Source: JL08 sp039969355 (GTDB lineage Bacteria > Pseudomonadota > Alphaproteobacteria > Rhodobacterales > Rhodobacteraceae). From it: a DNA stretch of 64,000 nt. Under the pieces are notes generated by a model, which did not search any database, was not told the origin of the DNA, and was given only the letters and a program-made list of their open reading frames with translations. Where the stretch lies: the NCBI GenBank assembly GCA_039969355.1, contig JBDVOA010000010.1, forward strand, positions 124,001 to 188,000, read 5' to 3'. Positions 52,074 to 60,340 of the stretch are shown piece after piece (position 1 is the first letter of the stretch; the number at the start of each line of letters is the position of its first letter). Made by a program: the position numbers and the translations under genes.

Positions 52074-52912
52074 CCGACGTAGCTACAAACGCCACGGCCA
52101 CAGCATCAACACGAAAGGCAGGGCACTATGTCTACGCTGCATCGGTTTTCCTGCTCTGTGCCTGGATCCTCGTGCCGCTCTACTTTCTGCTGATCAACAC
52201 GCTATCGTCGCCTGAGGAGGTTAACTCCTTTCCAAAATCGTTCATTCCAGCGTTCAATTTGGGCAGCTTGACCTTCTTCGCCGGATTCGAGGGCATGATG
52301 TCGGCGCTGAAAAACTCGGTTGTAGTGGCTGTTATGACGATGGTCCTATCGATCATCATCGGTGCACCGGCCGGATACGCCCTGTCACGGTTCGACTTCC
52401 GGGGGAAAGAACTGTTCAGGCTTCTAATCCTGTTAACGCGGGCTTTTCCGTTGCCACTTTTGGCGCTGCCGCTCGCAGTTCTTTTCATTCAGACCGGCCT
52501 TGATGATACTGCTTTTGGGCTTGCGCTTGTGCATACAACACTTGCTATCCCCTTTGCGGTGCTCATCACCTTCTCGCTCTTTTCGGGCATTCCGGTTGAG
52601 TTGGAAGAGGCCGCGTGGACGCTGGGCTGCAACCGCTTCACGGCTTTCACTAAGGTGATCCTACCACTCGTTTTACCGGGGATCACAGCCTCGGCGATCT
52701 TCGCCTTTGTGATCTCGTGGAACGAGGTGTTCGCAGCCGCTGTTCTGACCATAGAAAATCGGACATTGCCTGCATTCCTGTTGCAGACACTCGGTGAGGC
52801 GCCGCTGCACCTTAAGTTCGCAGGTGGGTTCATTCTCGTCGTCCCGGCGCTGATCTTCATCTTCGCAGTACGCAAATATCTCTTCGCAATGTGGGGCATC
52901 GCAAACCGTTAA
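52070..52912 (+). CDS. ABC sugar transporter permease 2 (MalG-like)
   Basis: The 280-residue protein has six membrane segments and the loop VELEEAAWTLGCNRFTAFTKVILPLVLPG, the EAA motif of CUT1 transporters. It pairs with the previous permease, overlapping it by 4 bases. SLFSGIP precedes the motif as usual. Confidence 0.94.
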   Translation: MTDVATNATATASTRKAGHYVYAASVFLLCAWILVPLYFLLINTLSSPEEVNSFPKSFIPAFNLGSLTFFAGFEGMMSALKNSVVVAVMTMVLSIIIGAPAGYALSRFDFRGKELFRLLILLTRAFPLPLLALPLAVLFIQTGLDDTAFGLALVHTTLAIPFAVLITFSLFSGIPVELEEAAWTLGCNRFTAFTKVILPLVLPGITASAIFAFVISWNEVFAAAVLTIENRTLPAFLLQTLGEAPLHLKFAGGFILVVPALIFIFAVRKYLFAMWGIANR

Positions 52913-52942
52913 GCGGGTCGCGACCAGATAAAGGAACCAAAA

Positions 52943-53986
52943 ATGGCTGAAATTCAAATCAAGAAAGTTGCCAAGCAATTCGGTGACTATCAGGCGCTGC
53001 ATGATATCAATCTGACTATTGCAGATCAGGAATTCATGGTGCTGCTAGGGGCGTCTGGATGTGGTAAATCCACTCTCTTGCGCATCATCGCGGGGTTGGA
53101 AACTGCGACCACCGGCGAAGTCTGGATCGGGGGGCGGCGGGTCGATCACCTGTCCCCGAAGGATCGCGGCATCGCGATGGTGTTCCAGAATTACGCGGTA
53201 TTTCCGCATCTCACCGTGTTCGAAAACATCGGCTTTGGCCTGCGGATGCAGAAGTTGCCCAATGACGAGGTCACGCGCCGGGTCGAACGTACCGCAACGC
53301 TTATGCATATCGAGCAATTGCTCAAGCGTTATTCGGGAGAGCTGTCCGGTGGCCAGCGCCAGCGCGTCGCCGTGGCCCGAGCGCTGGCGATGGAGCCGGA
53401 CGTCATCCTGATGGACGAACCGTTGTCGAACCTCGACGCTCTTCTTCGCATGGAAATGCGCGCCGAGTTGAAAGGTGTGCTTGCCGATAGTAACACTACT
53501 GCGATCTACGTGACCCACGATCAGGTCGAAGCTATGAGCATGGCTGACCGGATTAGTGTTATGCACGAAGGCAAGATTGTTCAGGCGGCCTCGCCCATCG
53601 CAGTTTACCGCGATCCAGCAGCAGAATTCGTCGCAAGTTTCATCGGCAACCCACCGATGAATTTCCTTAACGCTACCCCTGCCGGCACCGGTAAATGGGC
53701 CGTCGCGGGTCAGGAATTTGATGGGCCGCAAACCGGCGCAACCGCCTTGCAATTTGCTATCCGACCAGAGGATATGCAACTCGGTGATAGCGGGTTGACC
53801 GCAACGGCCAGAGTGGTTGAACCATTGGGCGCCCATCTGCTGGTGACGTGCGATCTCGACGGCAATTCGTTCCGGGCTGTGCTCGACAGCGACCTGACTG
53901 TTCGTCCGGGAGACAAGCTGACGCTGGCACCGCAACCGGACCGTGTGCGCTGGTTTGACCCCGAAACAACTCTTGCAGTTGCGTGA
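52943..53986 (+). CDS. ABC sugar transporter ATP-binding protein (MalK/UgpC type)
   Basis: The 347-residue ATPase has Walker A GASGCGKST (36-44), signature LSGGQRQRVAVARAL, Walker B VILMDEPLSNLDA, and the H-loop YVTHDQVEA. The C-terminal third is a TOBE domain with FAIRPEDM, which marks the CUT1 (MalK/UgpC) class. A dedicated ATPase gene in the operon means that the importer is complete. AAGGAACC precedes the ATG. Confidence 0.95.
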   Translation: MAEIQIKKVAKQFGDYQALHDINLTIADQEFMVLLGASGCGKSTLLRIIAGLETATTGEVWIGGRRVDHLSPKDRGIAMVFQNYAVFPHLTVFENIGFGLRMQKLPNDEVTRRVERTATLMHIEQLLKRYSGELSGGQRQRVAVARALAMEPDVILMDEPLSNLDALLRMEMRAELKGVLADSNTTAIYVTHDQVEAMSMADRISVMHEGKIVQAASPIAVYRDPAAEFVASFIGNPPMNFLNATPAGTGKWAVAGQEFDGPQTGATALQFAIRPEDMQLGDSGLTATARVVEPLGAHLLVTCDLDGNSFRAVLDSDLTVRPGDKLTLAPQPDRVRWFDPETTLAVA

Positions 53987-53995
53987 GTACGACCC

Positions 53996-55303
53996 ATGAA
54001 GCAGCAACTAATTGAACAGGCCAAGGACGTTCTGCGCAAGAATGACCGTGGCGCCTATACGGTTCCGACACATGGGTTGTATCCGTTCCAGTGGAATTGG
54101 GACAGCGTGTTAAGTGCGATTGGATTCTCTCATTTCGACGAAGATCGCGCTTGGACGGAAATTGAAACGCTGTTCGCTCATCAGTGGGAAGACGGGATGG
54201 TGCCCCACATCGTCTTTCACGAGCAGGACGATGGATATTTCCCTGGTCCAGACGTATGGAGGACGGGGCGCAAAGTGCCAACTACCGGCATCACCCAGCC
54301 CCCTGTTGCCGGTTTTGCCGCGCGCCGTATATACGAAACTGCTGCAGAGCCAAAAAAAGTTGCGGACCGGGTCAGGGCCCTTCTTCCGCGCATCCATGCA
54401 TGGCACGAATGGTTTTTCCGCTGCCGCGATCCACGAGGCACGGGACTTGTCGCGATCATACACCCATGGGAATCGGGACGCGATAATTCGGTGGACTGGG
54501 ATGCTGCATTTGAACGGGTTCCAACTGACGGAGTCGGACCTTTTACGCGCCGTGACACACAGCATGCCAACCCTGAGCATCGCCCGACACAGGAGCAATA
54601 CGAGCGCTACATTTGGTTAGTGCAGGAGTTTAGAGGTCTTGATTGGGATAACACCAAACTGCATGATGCCTCGCCTTTCCGGGTTGTCGATCCAGGATTC
54701 AACGCAATCCTGATCCGCTCATGCAGTGATTTGGCGGCCTTAGCTGATCTGCTGGGCGAACCTGAAATTGCAGCACGGTCACGTCAATTTGCCGCGCAAG
54801 GCCTGGTCGCGATAGACACTCTTTGGAACGAAAAATTGGGGCAATATCTTTGCTTTGACAGGACCATCGACAGCCTTGTCGACAGCCCTTCGATTGGCGG
54901 ACTTCTAGCTGTTTTTGCAGCAATCCCAGCTGGCCGCGCCACTGCCATAAGCGATCGCCTTGCTAAACTGGGCGAAACAGCAAAATATTTGGTTCCTAGC
55001 CATGATCCAAAAGCCCCTGAATTCGACAGCCTGCGTTACTGGCGCGGTCCAGTCTGGCTGATTGTGAACTATATGATCGCAGACGGTCTGACCCAAGCTG
55101 GACATACTGACATTGTTTCCCGCATTATCGACGACTCGGTACGATTGATCGAGGAAAGCGGTTTTGCGGAATATTATGATCCAATCACCGCCGAACCTTG
55201 TGGTGGTGGGCAGTTCACCTGGACAGCGGCAATGGTCATCGAATTCGTAGACCTGACAGCATCGGCACGAAAAGCTCGCGCGTCGGCCCTGTCGCAAGTT
55301 TGA
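53996..55303 (+). CDS. MGH1-like glycoside hydrolase (GH63: glucosyl/mannosylglycerate hydrolase type)
   Basis: The 435-residue (alpha/alpha)6-barrel protein starts with the GH63 bacterial hallmark GLYPFQWNWDSVLSAIG (27-43) and has WEDGMVPHIVFHEQDDGYFPGPDVW. HPWESGRDNS (157-165) provides the probable general acid D163, and FAEYYDPITAEPCGGGQFTWTAA (390-412) the probable base E392. Close relatives hydrolyse mannosylglycerate or glucosylglycerate, compatible solutes of marine microbes. No signal peptide, so it acts on imported substrate in the cytoplasm. It starts 9 bases after the ABC ATPase. Trehalase or other glucosidase activity cannot be excluded. Confidence 0.83.
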   Translation: MKQQLIEQAKDVLRKNDRGAYTVPTHGLYPFQWNWDSVLSAIGFSHFDEDRAWTEIETLFAHQWEDGMVPHIVFHEQDDGYFPGPDVWRTGRKVPTTGITQPPVAGFAARRIYETAAEPKKVADRVRALLPRIHAWHEWFFRCRDPRGTGLVAIIHPWESGRDNSVDWDAAFERVPTDGVGPFTRRDTQHANPEHRPTQEQYERYIWLVQEFRGLDWDNTKLHDASPFRVVDPGFNAILIRSCSDLAALADLLGEPEIAARSRQFAAQGLVAIDTLWNEKLGQYLCFDRTIDSLVDSPSIGGLLAVFAAIPAGRATAISDRLAKLGETAKYLVPSHDPKAPEFDSLRYWRGPVWLIVNYMIADGLTQAGHTDIVSRIIDDSVRLIEESGFAEYYDPITAEPCGGGQFTWTAAMVIEFVDLTASARKARASALSQV

Positions 55304-55742
55304 TAAATTTCTGAACCATTCCTGATGCAGGGCACAGTTAACCTGCGAGAACGGCTCATTGTTGGAACACGAAATAGCTGGCTGCTTCGAATAGTCGCTT
55401 GCGGATCAAGTGCGCGACACTGGCGACGAAGCAATTCTCGTGCTGCACTATGCATGAACGGCAGTAATGCGATTGTTGGGCTGCAGCATCTGTGAGGCCC
55501 AAGGGCTGAAGGTTTGGGCCGACAGCGGCTGTTTGGTGCTAAGGTCAGGAAAGTCCCGCACAGTAGAGATGCATTTATTTTAAAGCGAATAGCTGCTCAG
55601 ACCTCAAAGCAAAAGTGAATCGCGCGCCTCGGCTTTGCCACGCAGTGATCGGAGTTAAGTAAGGCCGTCAACTACCTCGCGTGAAATGCGACCATAAGAG
55701 GCGCCAAACGAACGTAAGTTTGATCCTATTTGCGTTCTGACC
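55304..55742. other. Gene-poor stretch between the hydrolase and DUF1289 genes
   Basis: About 440 bases. No frame has a ribosome-binding site or domain. Base use differs from the flanks and it may hold decayed sequence, but no identifiable insertion-sequence ends were found. Confidence 0.4.
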
Positions 55743-55985
55743 CTAGGCGGAGGGCTTTGCCAGCCGGGCGGCCCGTCCGCCGCGTCGCTTGGATATCCGT
55801 CCGGTGCGCGTGGGCAGTTCGGTCATAACCGCGTCGCGCTCAGCGTCACTCATCTTTGACCACATCGCGATTTCGTCGATTGAGCGATAGCAGCCGGTGC
55901 ACAGGCGGGCTTCTGGGTGGATCACGCAGATCTTGATGCACGGGGACTGCACCTCATCGCGTTTCCAGATGTCATCGCTCATCAT
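55743..55985 (-). CDS. DUF1289 small cysteine-rich protein
   Basis: The 80-residue protein has the DUF1289 motif SPCIKICVIHPEARLCTGCYRSIDEIAMW, with four cysteines spaced to bind a metal or Fe-S cluster. Its function is unknown; relatives are found beside ruvX or other genes in many proteobacteria. GAGGGG precedes the ATG at 55985. It is the last gene of ccmI-ruvX-DUF1289. The C-terminus is basic (ISKRRGGRAARLAKP). Confidence 0.9.
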   Translation of the reverse strand: MMSDDIWKRDEVQSPCIKICVIHPEARLCTGCYRSIDEIAMWSKMSDAERDAVMTELPTRTGRISKRRGGRAARLAKPSA

Positions 55986-55994
55986 CAAATCCCC

Positions 55995-56465
55995 TCAGGA
56001 CCGCAAATGGCTTAGGCGGTCCAGTACACCCTGCAAGATATACGCCGCCGCCACATGATCAATAACCTCAGCGCGACGTTTGCGGGTCGTATCCGCCTCA
56101 AGCAATGCTTTTTCGGCCGCGATTGTGCTCAGTCGTTCATCCCAGAAGCCGATCGGCAGATCCCCCAGCCGGTCAAAATTGCGGGCAAACGCGCGGGTCG
56201 ACTGACACCTCGGACCCTCAGAACCGTCCATGTTGCGCGGCAGGCCAAGGATCAGACCACCAATATTTCGATCCGCGATGATCGTTTGCAGGCGACCTGC
56301 GTCCACGCCGAACTTTTTGCGCCTTATGGTTTCAAGCGGGGATGCCACCGACAGGAAGTTGTCGCTTACAGCAACGCCAATGGTTTTGTCCCCCAGATCG
56401 AGACCAATAAGAGCTCGCGCCGGGGGCAGGGCCGCCGCCAGAGTTTCGATATCCTCGAAAATCAC
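55995..56465 (-). CDS. ruvX: Holliday junction resolvase-like protein RuvX (YqgF)
   Basis: The 156-residue RNase H-fold protein has GLDLGDKTIGVAVSD at the start, GLILGLPRNMDGSEGPRC in the middle and DERLSTIAAEKAL near the end, with the acidic residues of the active site. RuvX family members process RNA or Holliday junctions; 16S rRNA maturation is a known role. It overlaps ccmI by 4 bases. Confidence 0.93.
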   Translation of the reverse strand: MIFEDIETLAAALPPARALIGLDLGDKTIGVAVSDNFLSVASPLETIRRKKFGVDAGRLQTIIADRNIGGLILGLPRNMDGSEGPRCQSTRAFARNFDRLGDLPIGFWDERLSTIAAEKALLEADTTRKRRAEVIDHVAAAYILQGVLDRLSHLRS

Positions 56466-57712
56466 GGGATAAGCTGGGCCTGACGCGCCCCGTTTCGGAT
56501 CAATTCAATTGCAGCTTCGTCGTCCGAGAATCTCTCGAGTGCTTCGGTATAGATTGCGATGGCGCGTTCTTCCTGTCCTAGCACACCCAACGCCGCGATC
56601 AGTCGCGCCCAGTCAGACGGAGGGCCGCCCTCAGATGCCAAACGATCAGACAGCCCCTCGACCATGCCTTCAATCATCGCCTGGCGGTCCTCGGCGCTCA
56701 TTTCTGCGGCCGCCTCAATGTCTGCGGCATCCGGGCCGCGTTCTGGCGCGACCGGAACCGGTGGCAATCGATAGTTTACGCCCGCGCGACGGGCCATGTC
56801 AGAGATTTGCAGGCGGATCGGTTCGATCCACGGCGCATCTGGCGGGCCGTCGCGCAACAGTGCCTCCCATATCCGAAAGGTTTGATCTGGTCGTCCTGTC
56901 TGCGCGAGCATTAATCCATAAAAATATAGGGCAGGTGCATTGCCCGGATCGAGTTCCAGCGCTTGTGACAGCGCCGCTTCGGCCTCGGGTGAAACATATC
57001 CACCCGCTGCAAGGATCAACATCTCGCCGTAGTTCGTAAGATCGGTCGCTTGCACACTCGCACCCTTGACGGCAATGACACGTTCCTGGGCCCGATAGGC
57101 GGCGATAAAATTTCCCATCCCCGCCTCGTTGCGTGCGAGCAAGGTCAGACCTTGTAGATCATCCGGACGGATCTTTACTGTTTCCCGCAATTGCTCAACC
57201 AGGGCGATGTAGTCCGCATTGAACGGTCCGGGGGGATCAACGGGAGGCAGATCAGCCTCAACCACGCCTTGTTTGGGGCGCGTTTCGCGAATGGCTTCGG
57301 CTTGTGCAATCCGGTCCTGCAGCGAAAAATCGCCGTAAACCGGTGTGCCAAATCCATCAACACCACCCAATCGGGTATAGAGCAGAAGCGATCCTCCGAT
57401 CAGCGCAATGCCGACAACTGCCGCCATGATATGTGTCGACAGGCGCGGTTGCGCCGCGGCACCTGCGCCATTGCCCAGTTGGGCGTCGGCGGCCAGTATT
57501 CGGCGTGAAACTTCGGTGCGAATACGTTCAGCATCCCCTTCTGCAATTACACCACGCGCCAGATCGCGGTCCACTTCCTTTAGTTGGTCGCGGTAAACCT
57601 GAAGGTCATACTCTGCAATCGGCTGCGCTAACCCGCGCGCGCGGATCATGGAAAACACCAACATCGCCGTCACTAGCAACGCCATTGCAACAGTAATGAT
57701 CCAGAATGTCAT
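56462..57712 (-). CDS. ccmI: Cytochrome c biogenesis protein CcmI
   Basis: The 416-residue protein has two N-terminal membrane helices around a short cytoplasmic loop (VYRDQLKEVDRDLARGVI) and a periplasmic TPR domain (from about 150), the layout of CcmI. It presents apocytochrome c to the haem ligation complex. TPR helices such as GNAPALYFYGLMLAQTGR are visible. First gene of the minus-strand trio and divergent from soxB. Confidence 0.92.
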   Translation of the reverse strand: MTFWIITVAMALLVTAMLVFSMIRARGLAQPIAEYDLQVYRDQLKEVDRDLARGVIAEGDAERIRTEVSRRILAADAQLGNGAGAAAQPRLSTHIMAAVVGIALIGGSLLLYTRLGGVDGFGTPVYGDFSLQDRIAQAEAIRETRPKQGVVEADLPPVDPPGPFNADYIALVEQLRETVKIRPDDLQGLTLLARNEAGMGNFIAAYRAQERVIAVKGASVQATDLTNYGEMLILAAGGYVSPEAEAALSQALELDPGNAPALYFYGLMLAQTGRPDQTFRIWEALLRDGPPDAPWIEPIRLQISDMARRAGVNYRLPPVPVAPERGPDAADIEAAAEMSAEDRQAMIEGMVEGLSDRLASEGGPPSDWARLIAALGVLGQEERAIAIYTEALERFSDDEAAIELIRNGARQAQLIP

Positions 57713-57895
57713 GCGCTCTCCTGTTCACGGTTCCATCTATAGGGGGCAGTGCCGCGAAAAAAGGGCAAAATGTTGTGATCACCATCATCCGTCCGATCAT
57801 GTCGCAACTGCGATGTATTGTGGCGCAACGCAACTTGGTTAAACTGCCAATCTGCGTCATTTACTCGATCACACCGGATGCATCGGATTCGAACT

Positions 57896-59140
57896 ATGAA
57901 AAAATATTCTGTTTTTGCCGTTGCCCGCGAGGCAGCCCGCTATCACAGCGGTTGGGAACGGGCCTGGCGTTCACCCGAGCCAAAAAAGAAATACGATGTG
58001 ATTATCATTGGGGCCGGCGGGCACGGGTTGGCCACGGCCTATTACCTTGGCAAGAACTTTGGCATTACCAATGTGGCGGTGATCGAAAAGGGCTGGCTGG
58101 GCGGCGGCAATACCGGGCGCAACACTACTATTATCCGGTCGAACTACCTACAGGATCCCTCAGCAGCAATCTATGAAAAGGCACGTTCGCTTTATGAAAC
58201 GATGTCGCAGGACCTGAATTACAACGTGATGTTCAGCCCGCGCGGTGTGATCATGCTGGCCCAGACCCAACACGAAATCCGAGGCTATCAGCGTACAGCG
58301 CACGCCAATGCGCTACAGGGCGTCACAACTGAGTTCATTAACCCGGAAAAGGTCAAGGAACTGGTGCCGATCATCAATCTGGACGGTCCGCGCTATCCGG
58401 TTCTGGGTGGCCTCTGGCAGGCACGTGGCGGCACTGCACGTCACGATGCTGTTGCATGGGGCTATGCACGTGCCTGTTCCGACATGGGCATGGACATCCT
58501 GCAGAAATGCGAAGTCACCGCTGTGCGCCGTTCAGGCGACAAGGTTGTGGGTGTAACCACGTCAAATGGTGACATTGATTGCGACAAACTTGGCGTCGTA
58601 GTTGCGGGGCATTCGGGGCACGTCGCGGATATGGCGGGTTTCCGGCTGCCGATTGAATCGGTTGCATTGCAGGCGCTGGTCAGTGAACCGATCAAACCCT
58701 GCATGAACGTGGTGGTGATGGCCAACACCGTGCACGGCTATATGTCCCAGTCCGACAAAGGCGAGATGGTCATCGGTGGCGGCACCGACGGGTATAACAA
58801 TTACACGCAGCGCGGGTCGTTCCATCATATCGAAGAGACCGTGCGCGCACTGGTTGAAACCTTCCCCATGGTCTCGCGGCTCAAGATGCTGCGCCAGTGG
58901 GGCGGGATCGTGGATATCACCGGGGATCGTTCGCCCATCCTGTCCAAAACCCCTGTTGAGGGTGTGTTCATCAACTGTGGCTGGGGCACAGGCGGGTTCA
59001 AAGCCATCCCCGGCTCTGGCTGGGGCATGGCAGAACTGATCGCCAAGGGCCATTCACCACTCACCGACGCCTTCGGGCTGGACCGGTTTCAACAAGGTCG
59101 GTTCATCGATGAAAGCGTGGCGGCTGGGGTGGCGCACTAA
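57896..59140 (+). CDS. soxB: Sarcosine oxidase beta subunit
   Basis: The 414-residue flavoprotein has the FAD loop DVIIIGAGGHGLATAYYLG (34-52) and H183 in ARHDAVAWGYA, the position of the covalent FMN histidine in heterotetrameric enzymes (inferred by pattern). It oxidises sarcosine to glycine with formation of methylenetetrahydrofolate together with SoxA, D and G. Start 57896 is chosen because the protein then starts MKKYSVFAVAREA, as usual. The stop overlaps the next ATG by one base (TAATG). Unusually, soxD does not follow directly. Confidence 0.95.
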   Translation: MKKYSVFAVAREAARYHSGWERAWRSPEPKKKYDVIIIGAGGHGLATAYYLGKNFGITNVAVIEKGWLGGGNTGRNTTIIRSNYLQDPSAAIYEKARSLYETMSQDLNYNVMFSPRGVIMLAQTQHEIRGYQRTAHANALQGVTTEFINPEKVKELVPIINLDGPRYPVLGGLWQARGGTARHDAVAWGYARACSDMGMDILQKCEVTAVRRSGDKVVGVTTSNGDIDCDKLGVVVAGHSGHVADMAGFRLPIESVALQALVSEPIKPCMNVVVMANTVHGYMSQSDKGEMVIGGGTDGYNNYTQRGSFHHIEETVRALVETFPMVSRLKMLRQWGGIVDITGDRSPILSKTPVEGVFINCGWGTGGFKAIPGSGWGMAELIAKGHSPLTDAFGLDRFQQGRFIDESVAAGVAH

Positions 59141-59472
59141 TGGCGTATGACGAAGGCATGGCTGAAGCAATGCGCGCGGACCTTGATGAAATACCAGGGC
59201 TGTCCGAAAAGAAGATGTTCGGTGGTTTGTGCTTTTTGCTCCACGGCAACATGATTTGCGGCGTGCATGCGGGCGGGGCGATGTTTCGACCCGGCAAATC
59301 GCGCGAGACTGAAGCGCTGGCACTGCATGGAGTCGAACCCTTATCGTTCACTGGTCGCCCAATGGGAGGCATGGTCGAGGTTGATGAGGCAGCCTATGCC
59401 GATGATGAGGTGCGCACTGCGCTGACGAAACTGTCGCTTGCCAACGCGGCGAGCTTGCCAGCGAAGGGGTAG
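59140..59472 (+). CDS. TfoX/Sxy N-terminal domain protein
   Basis: The 110-residue protein matches the TfoX N-terminal domain: ADLDEIPGLSEKKMFGGLCFLLHGNMICGV and a RPMGGMVEVDEAAYADD region. The C-terminal TfoX domain is missing, so a role in competence is doubtful. Such single-domain proteins occur in many alphaproteobacteria with unknown function. It is translated by TAATG coupling from soxB and thus belongs to the sarcosine oxidase transcript. Confidence 0.85.
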   Translation: MAYDEGMAEAMRADLDEIPGLSEKKMFGGLCFLLHGNMICGVHAGGAMFRPGKSRETEALALHGVEPLSFTGRPMGGMVEVDEAAYADDEVRTALTKLSLANAASLPAKG

Positions 59473-59640
59473 GGGTATGACAAGCGCAATCTGTACAATC
59501 ACCGAAAAACCGGCAGGCTTTGGCGCACGAGACATTGCGATTCCGGCCACGGATGGCCGATATTCGCAAGCGCGCCGTCGCGCTGTTGAACGTCGCCTAA
59601 AAACTGCTTTGATAGAATCTCCCAAAGAGGAGACGACATC

Positions 59641-59847
59641 ATGTCTGACTATACCAATCCGAATGCACATTCCGGCGGTTCCAGTTCAAAAGGCCTGTTT
59701 ATCGCCCTTATCGTCATTGTTTTATTCGTTATCGCCCTTGCGGCAATCGGCGGCGGCGGGTCGTCGTCAACAACCGAAGGTGCTGTTGCACCTGCGGCCA
59801 CGGAAGACGCAGCAACTGCGCCTGCAACAAGTACTGCAACCGACTAA
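59641..59847 (+). CDS. Small single-pass membrane protein
   Basis: The 68-residue protein has a polar, Ser/Gly-rich start, one hydrophobic helix (about 18-37, GLFIALIVIVLFVIALAAIGG) and a low-complexity Ala/Thr tail. GAGGAG lies 8 bases before the ATG, a strong site. No domain is recognised. It lies between the TfoX-like gene (168 bases) and soxD (102 bases). A GC hairpin with T5 (59906-59932) stands before soxD. Confidence 0.65.
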   Translation: MSDYTNPNAHSGGSSSKGLFIALIVIVLFVIALAAIGGGGSSSTTEGAVAPAATEDAATAPATSTATD

Positions 59848-59905
59848 ACCCACCCCCCAGTTGGGTCAAACTCCACCCACTCACAACCCATCCACAAATT
59901 GCGGT

Positions 59906-59932
59906 CGCCCCTTGCCGGGGCGGCTGCTTTTT
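59906..59932 (+). terminator. Weak terminator or attenuator before soxD
   Basis: CGCCCC (59906-59911) pairs with GGGGCG (59917-59922), loop TTGCC, then GCTGCTTTTT. It could separate the soxB-tfoX-small protein part from soxDAG. Confidence 0.5.
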
Positions 59933-59949
59933 GCTGTACGAGGTGCCCC

Positions 59950-60279
59950 ATGCTGATCCTGACCTGCCCATGTTGCGATGTCACCGGTGAAGAAACTGAG
60001 TTCCATGGCGGTGGTGAGGCGCACCTGAAACGCTTTGGCCCCGGTACGTCGGACGCCGATTTTGAAGGCTATCTGTTCATGCGCGAAAACCCCAAGGGAG
60101 TGCATTTTGAACGGTGGCGGCATGCCAATGGGTGCGGAAAGTGGTTTCATGCCGCGCGATGCACGATGACGAACGAAGTCTTTGGTACGTACAGCGCGCA
60201 AACGCTGGAACCTCCGAAGGACTTGCGCGATATTATCTCGGCCAAACGTCCCGGCTGGACGTGGAGGGCGTTCGCGTGA
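59950..60279 (+). CDS. soxD: Sarcosine oxidase delta subunit
   Basis: The 109-residue protein has the zinc motif CPCCDVTG (C6, C8, C9) with H58 and C62 as probable further ligands, matching the single zinc of the SoxD subunit. It is a small cytosolic subunit of the sarcosine oxidase heterotetramer. ATG at 59950 follows AGGTGCCCC. It precedes soxA by 61 bases. Confidence 0.94.
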   Translation: MLILTCPCCDVTGEETEFHGGGEAHLKRFGPGTSDADFEGYLFMRENPKGVHFERWRHANGCGKWFHAARCTMTNEVFGTYSAQTLEPPKDLRDIISAKRPGWTWRAFA

Positions 60280-60340
60280 GCATGCACCCTTCTGGCCTTC
60301 TCCAAAAACCAATGTCTTCTGCGCACATGGAGTCCGCATC

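Noticed and set aside
59438..59956. 172-codon frame overlapping the small membrane protein and soxD upstream region
   Set aside because: It begins inside tfoX, has low-complexity sequence and overlaps a shorter ORF with a much better ribosome-binding site.
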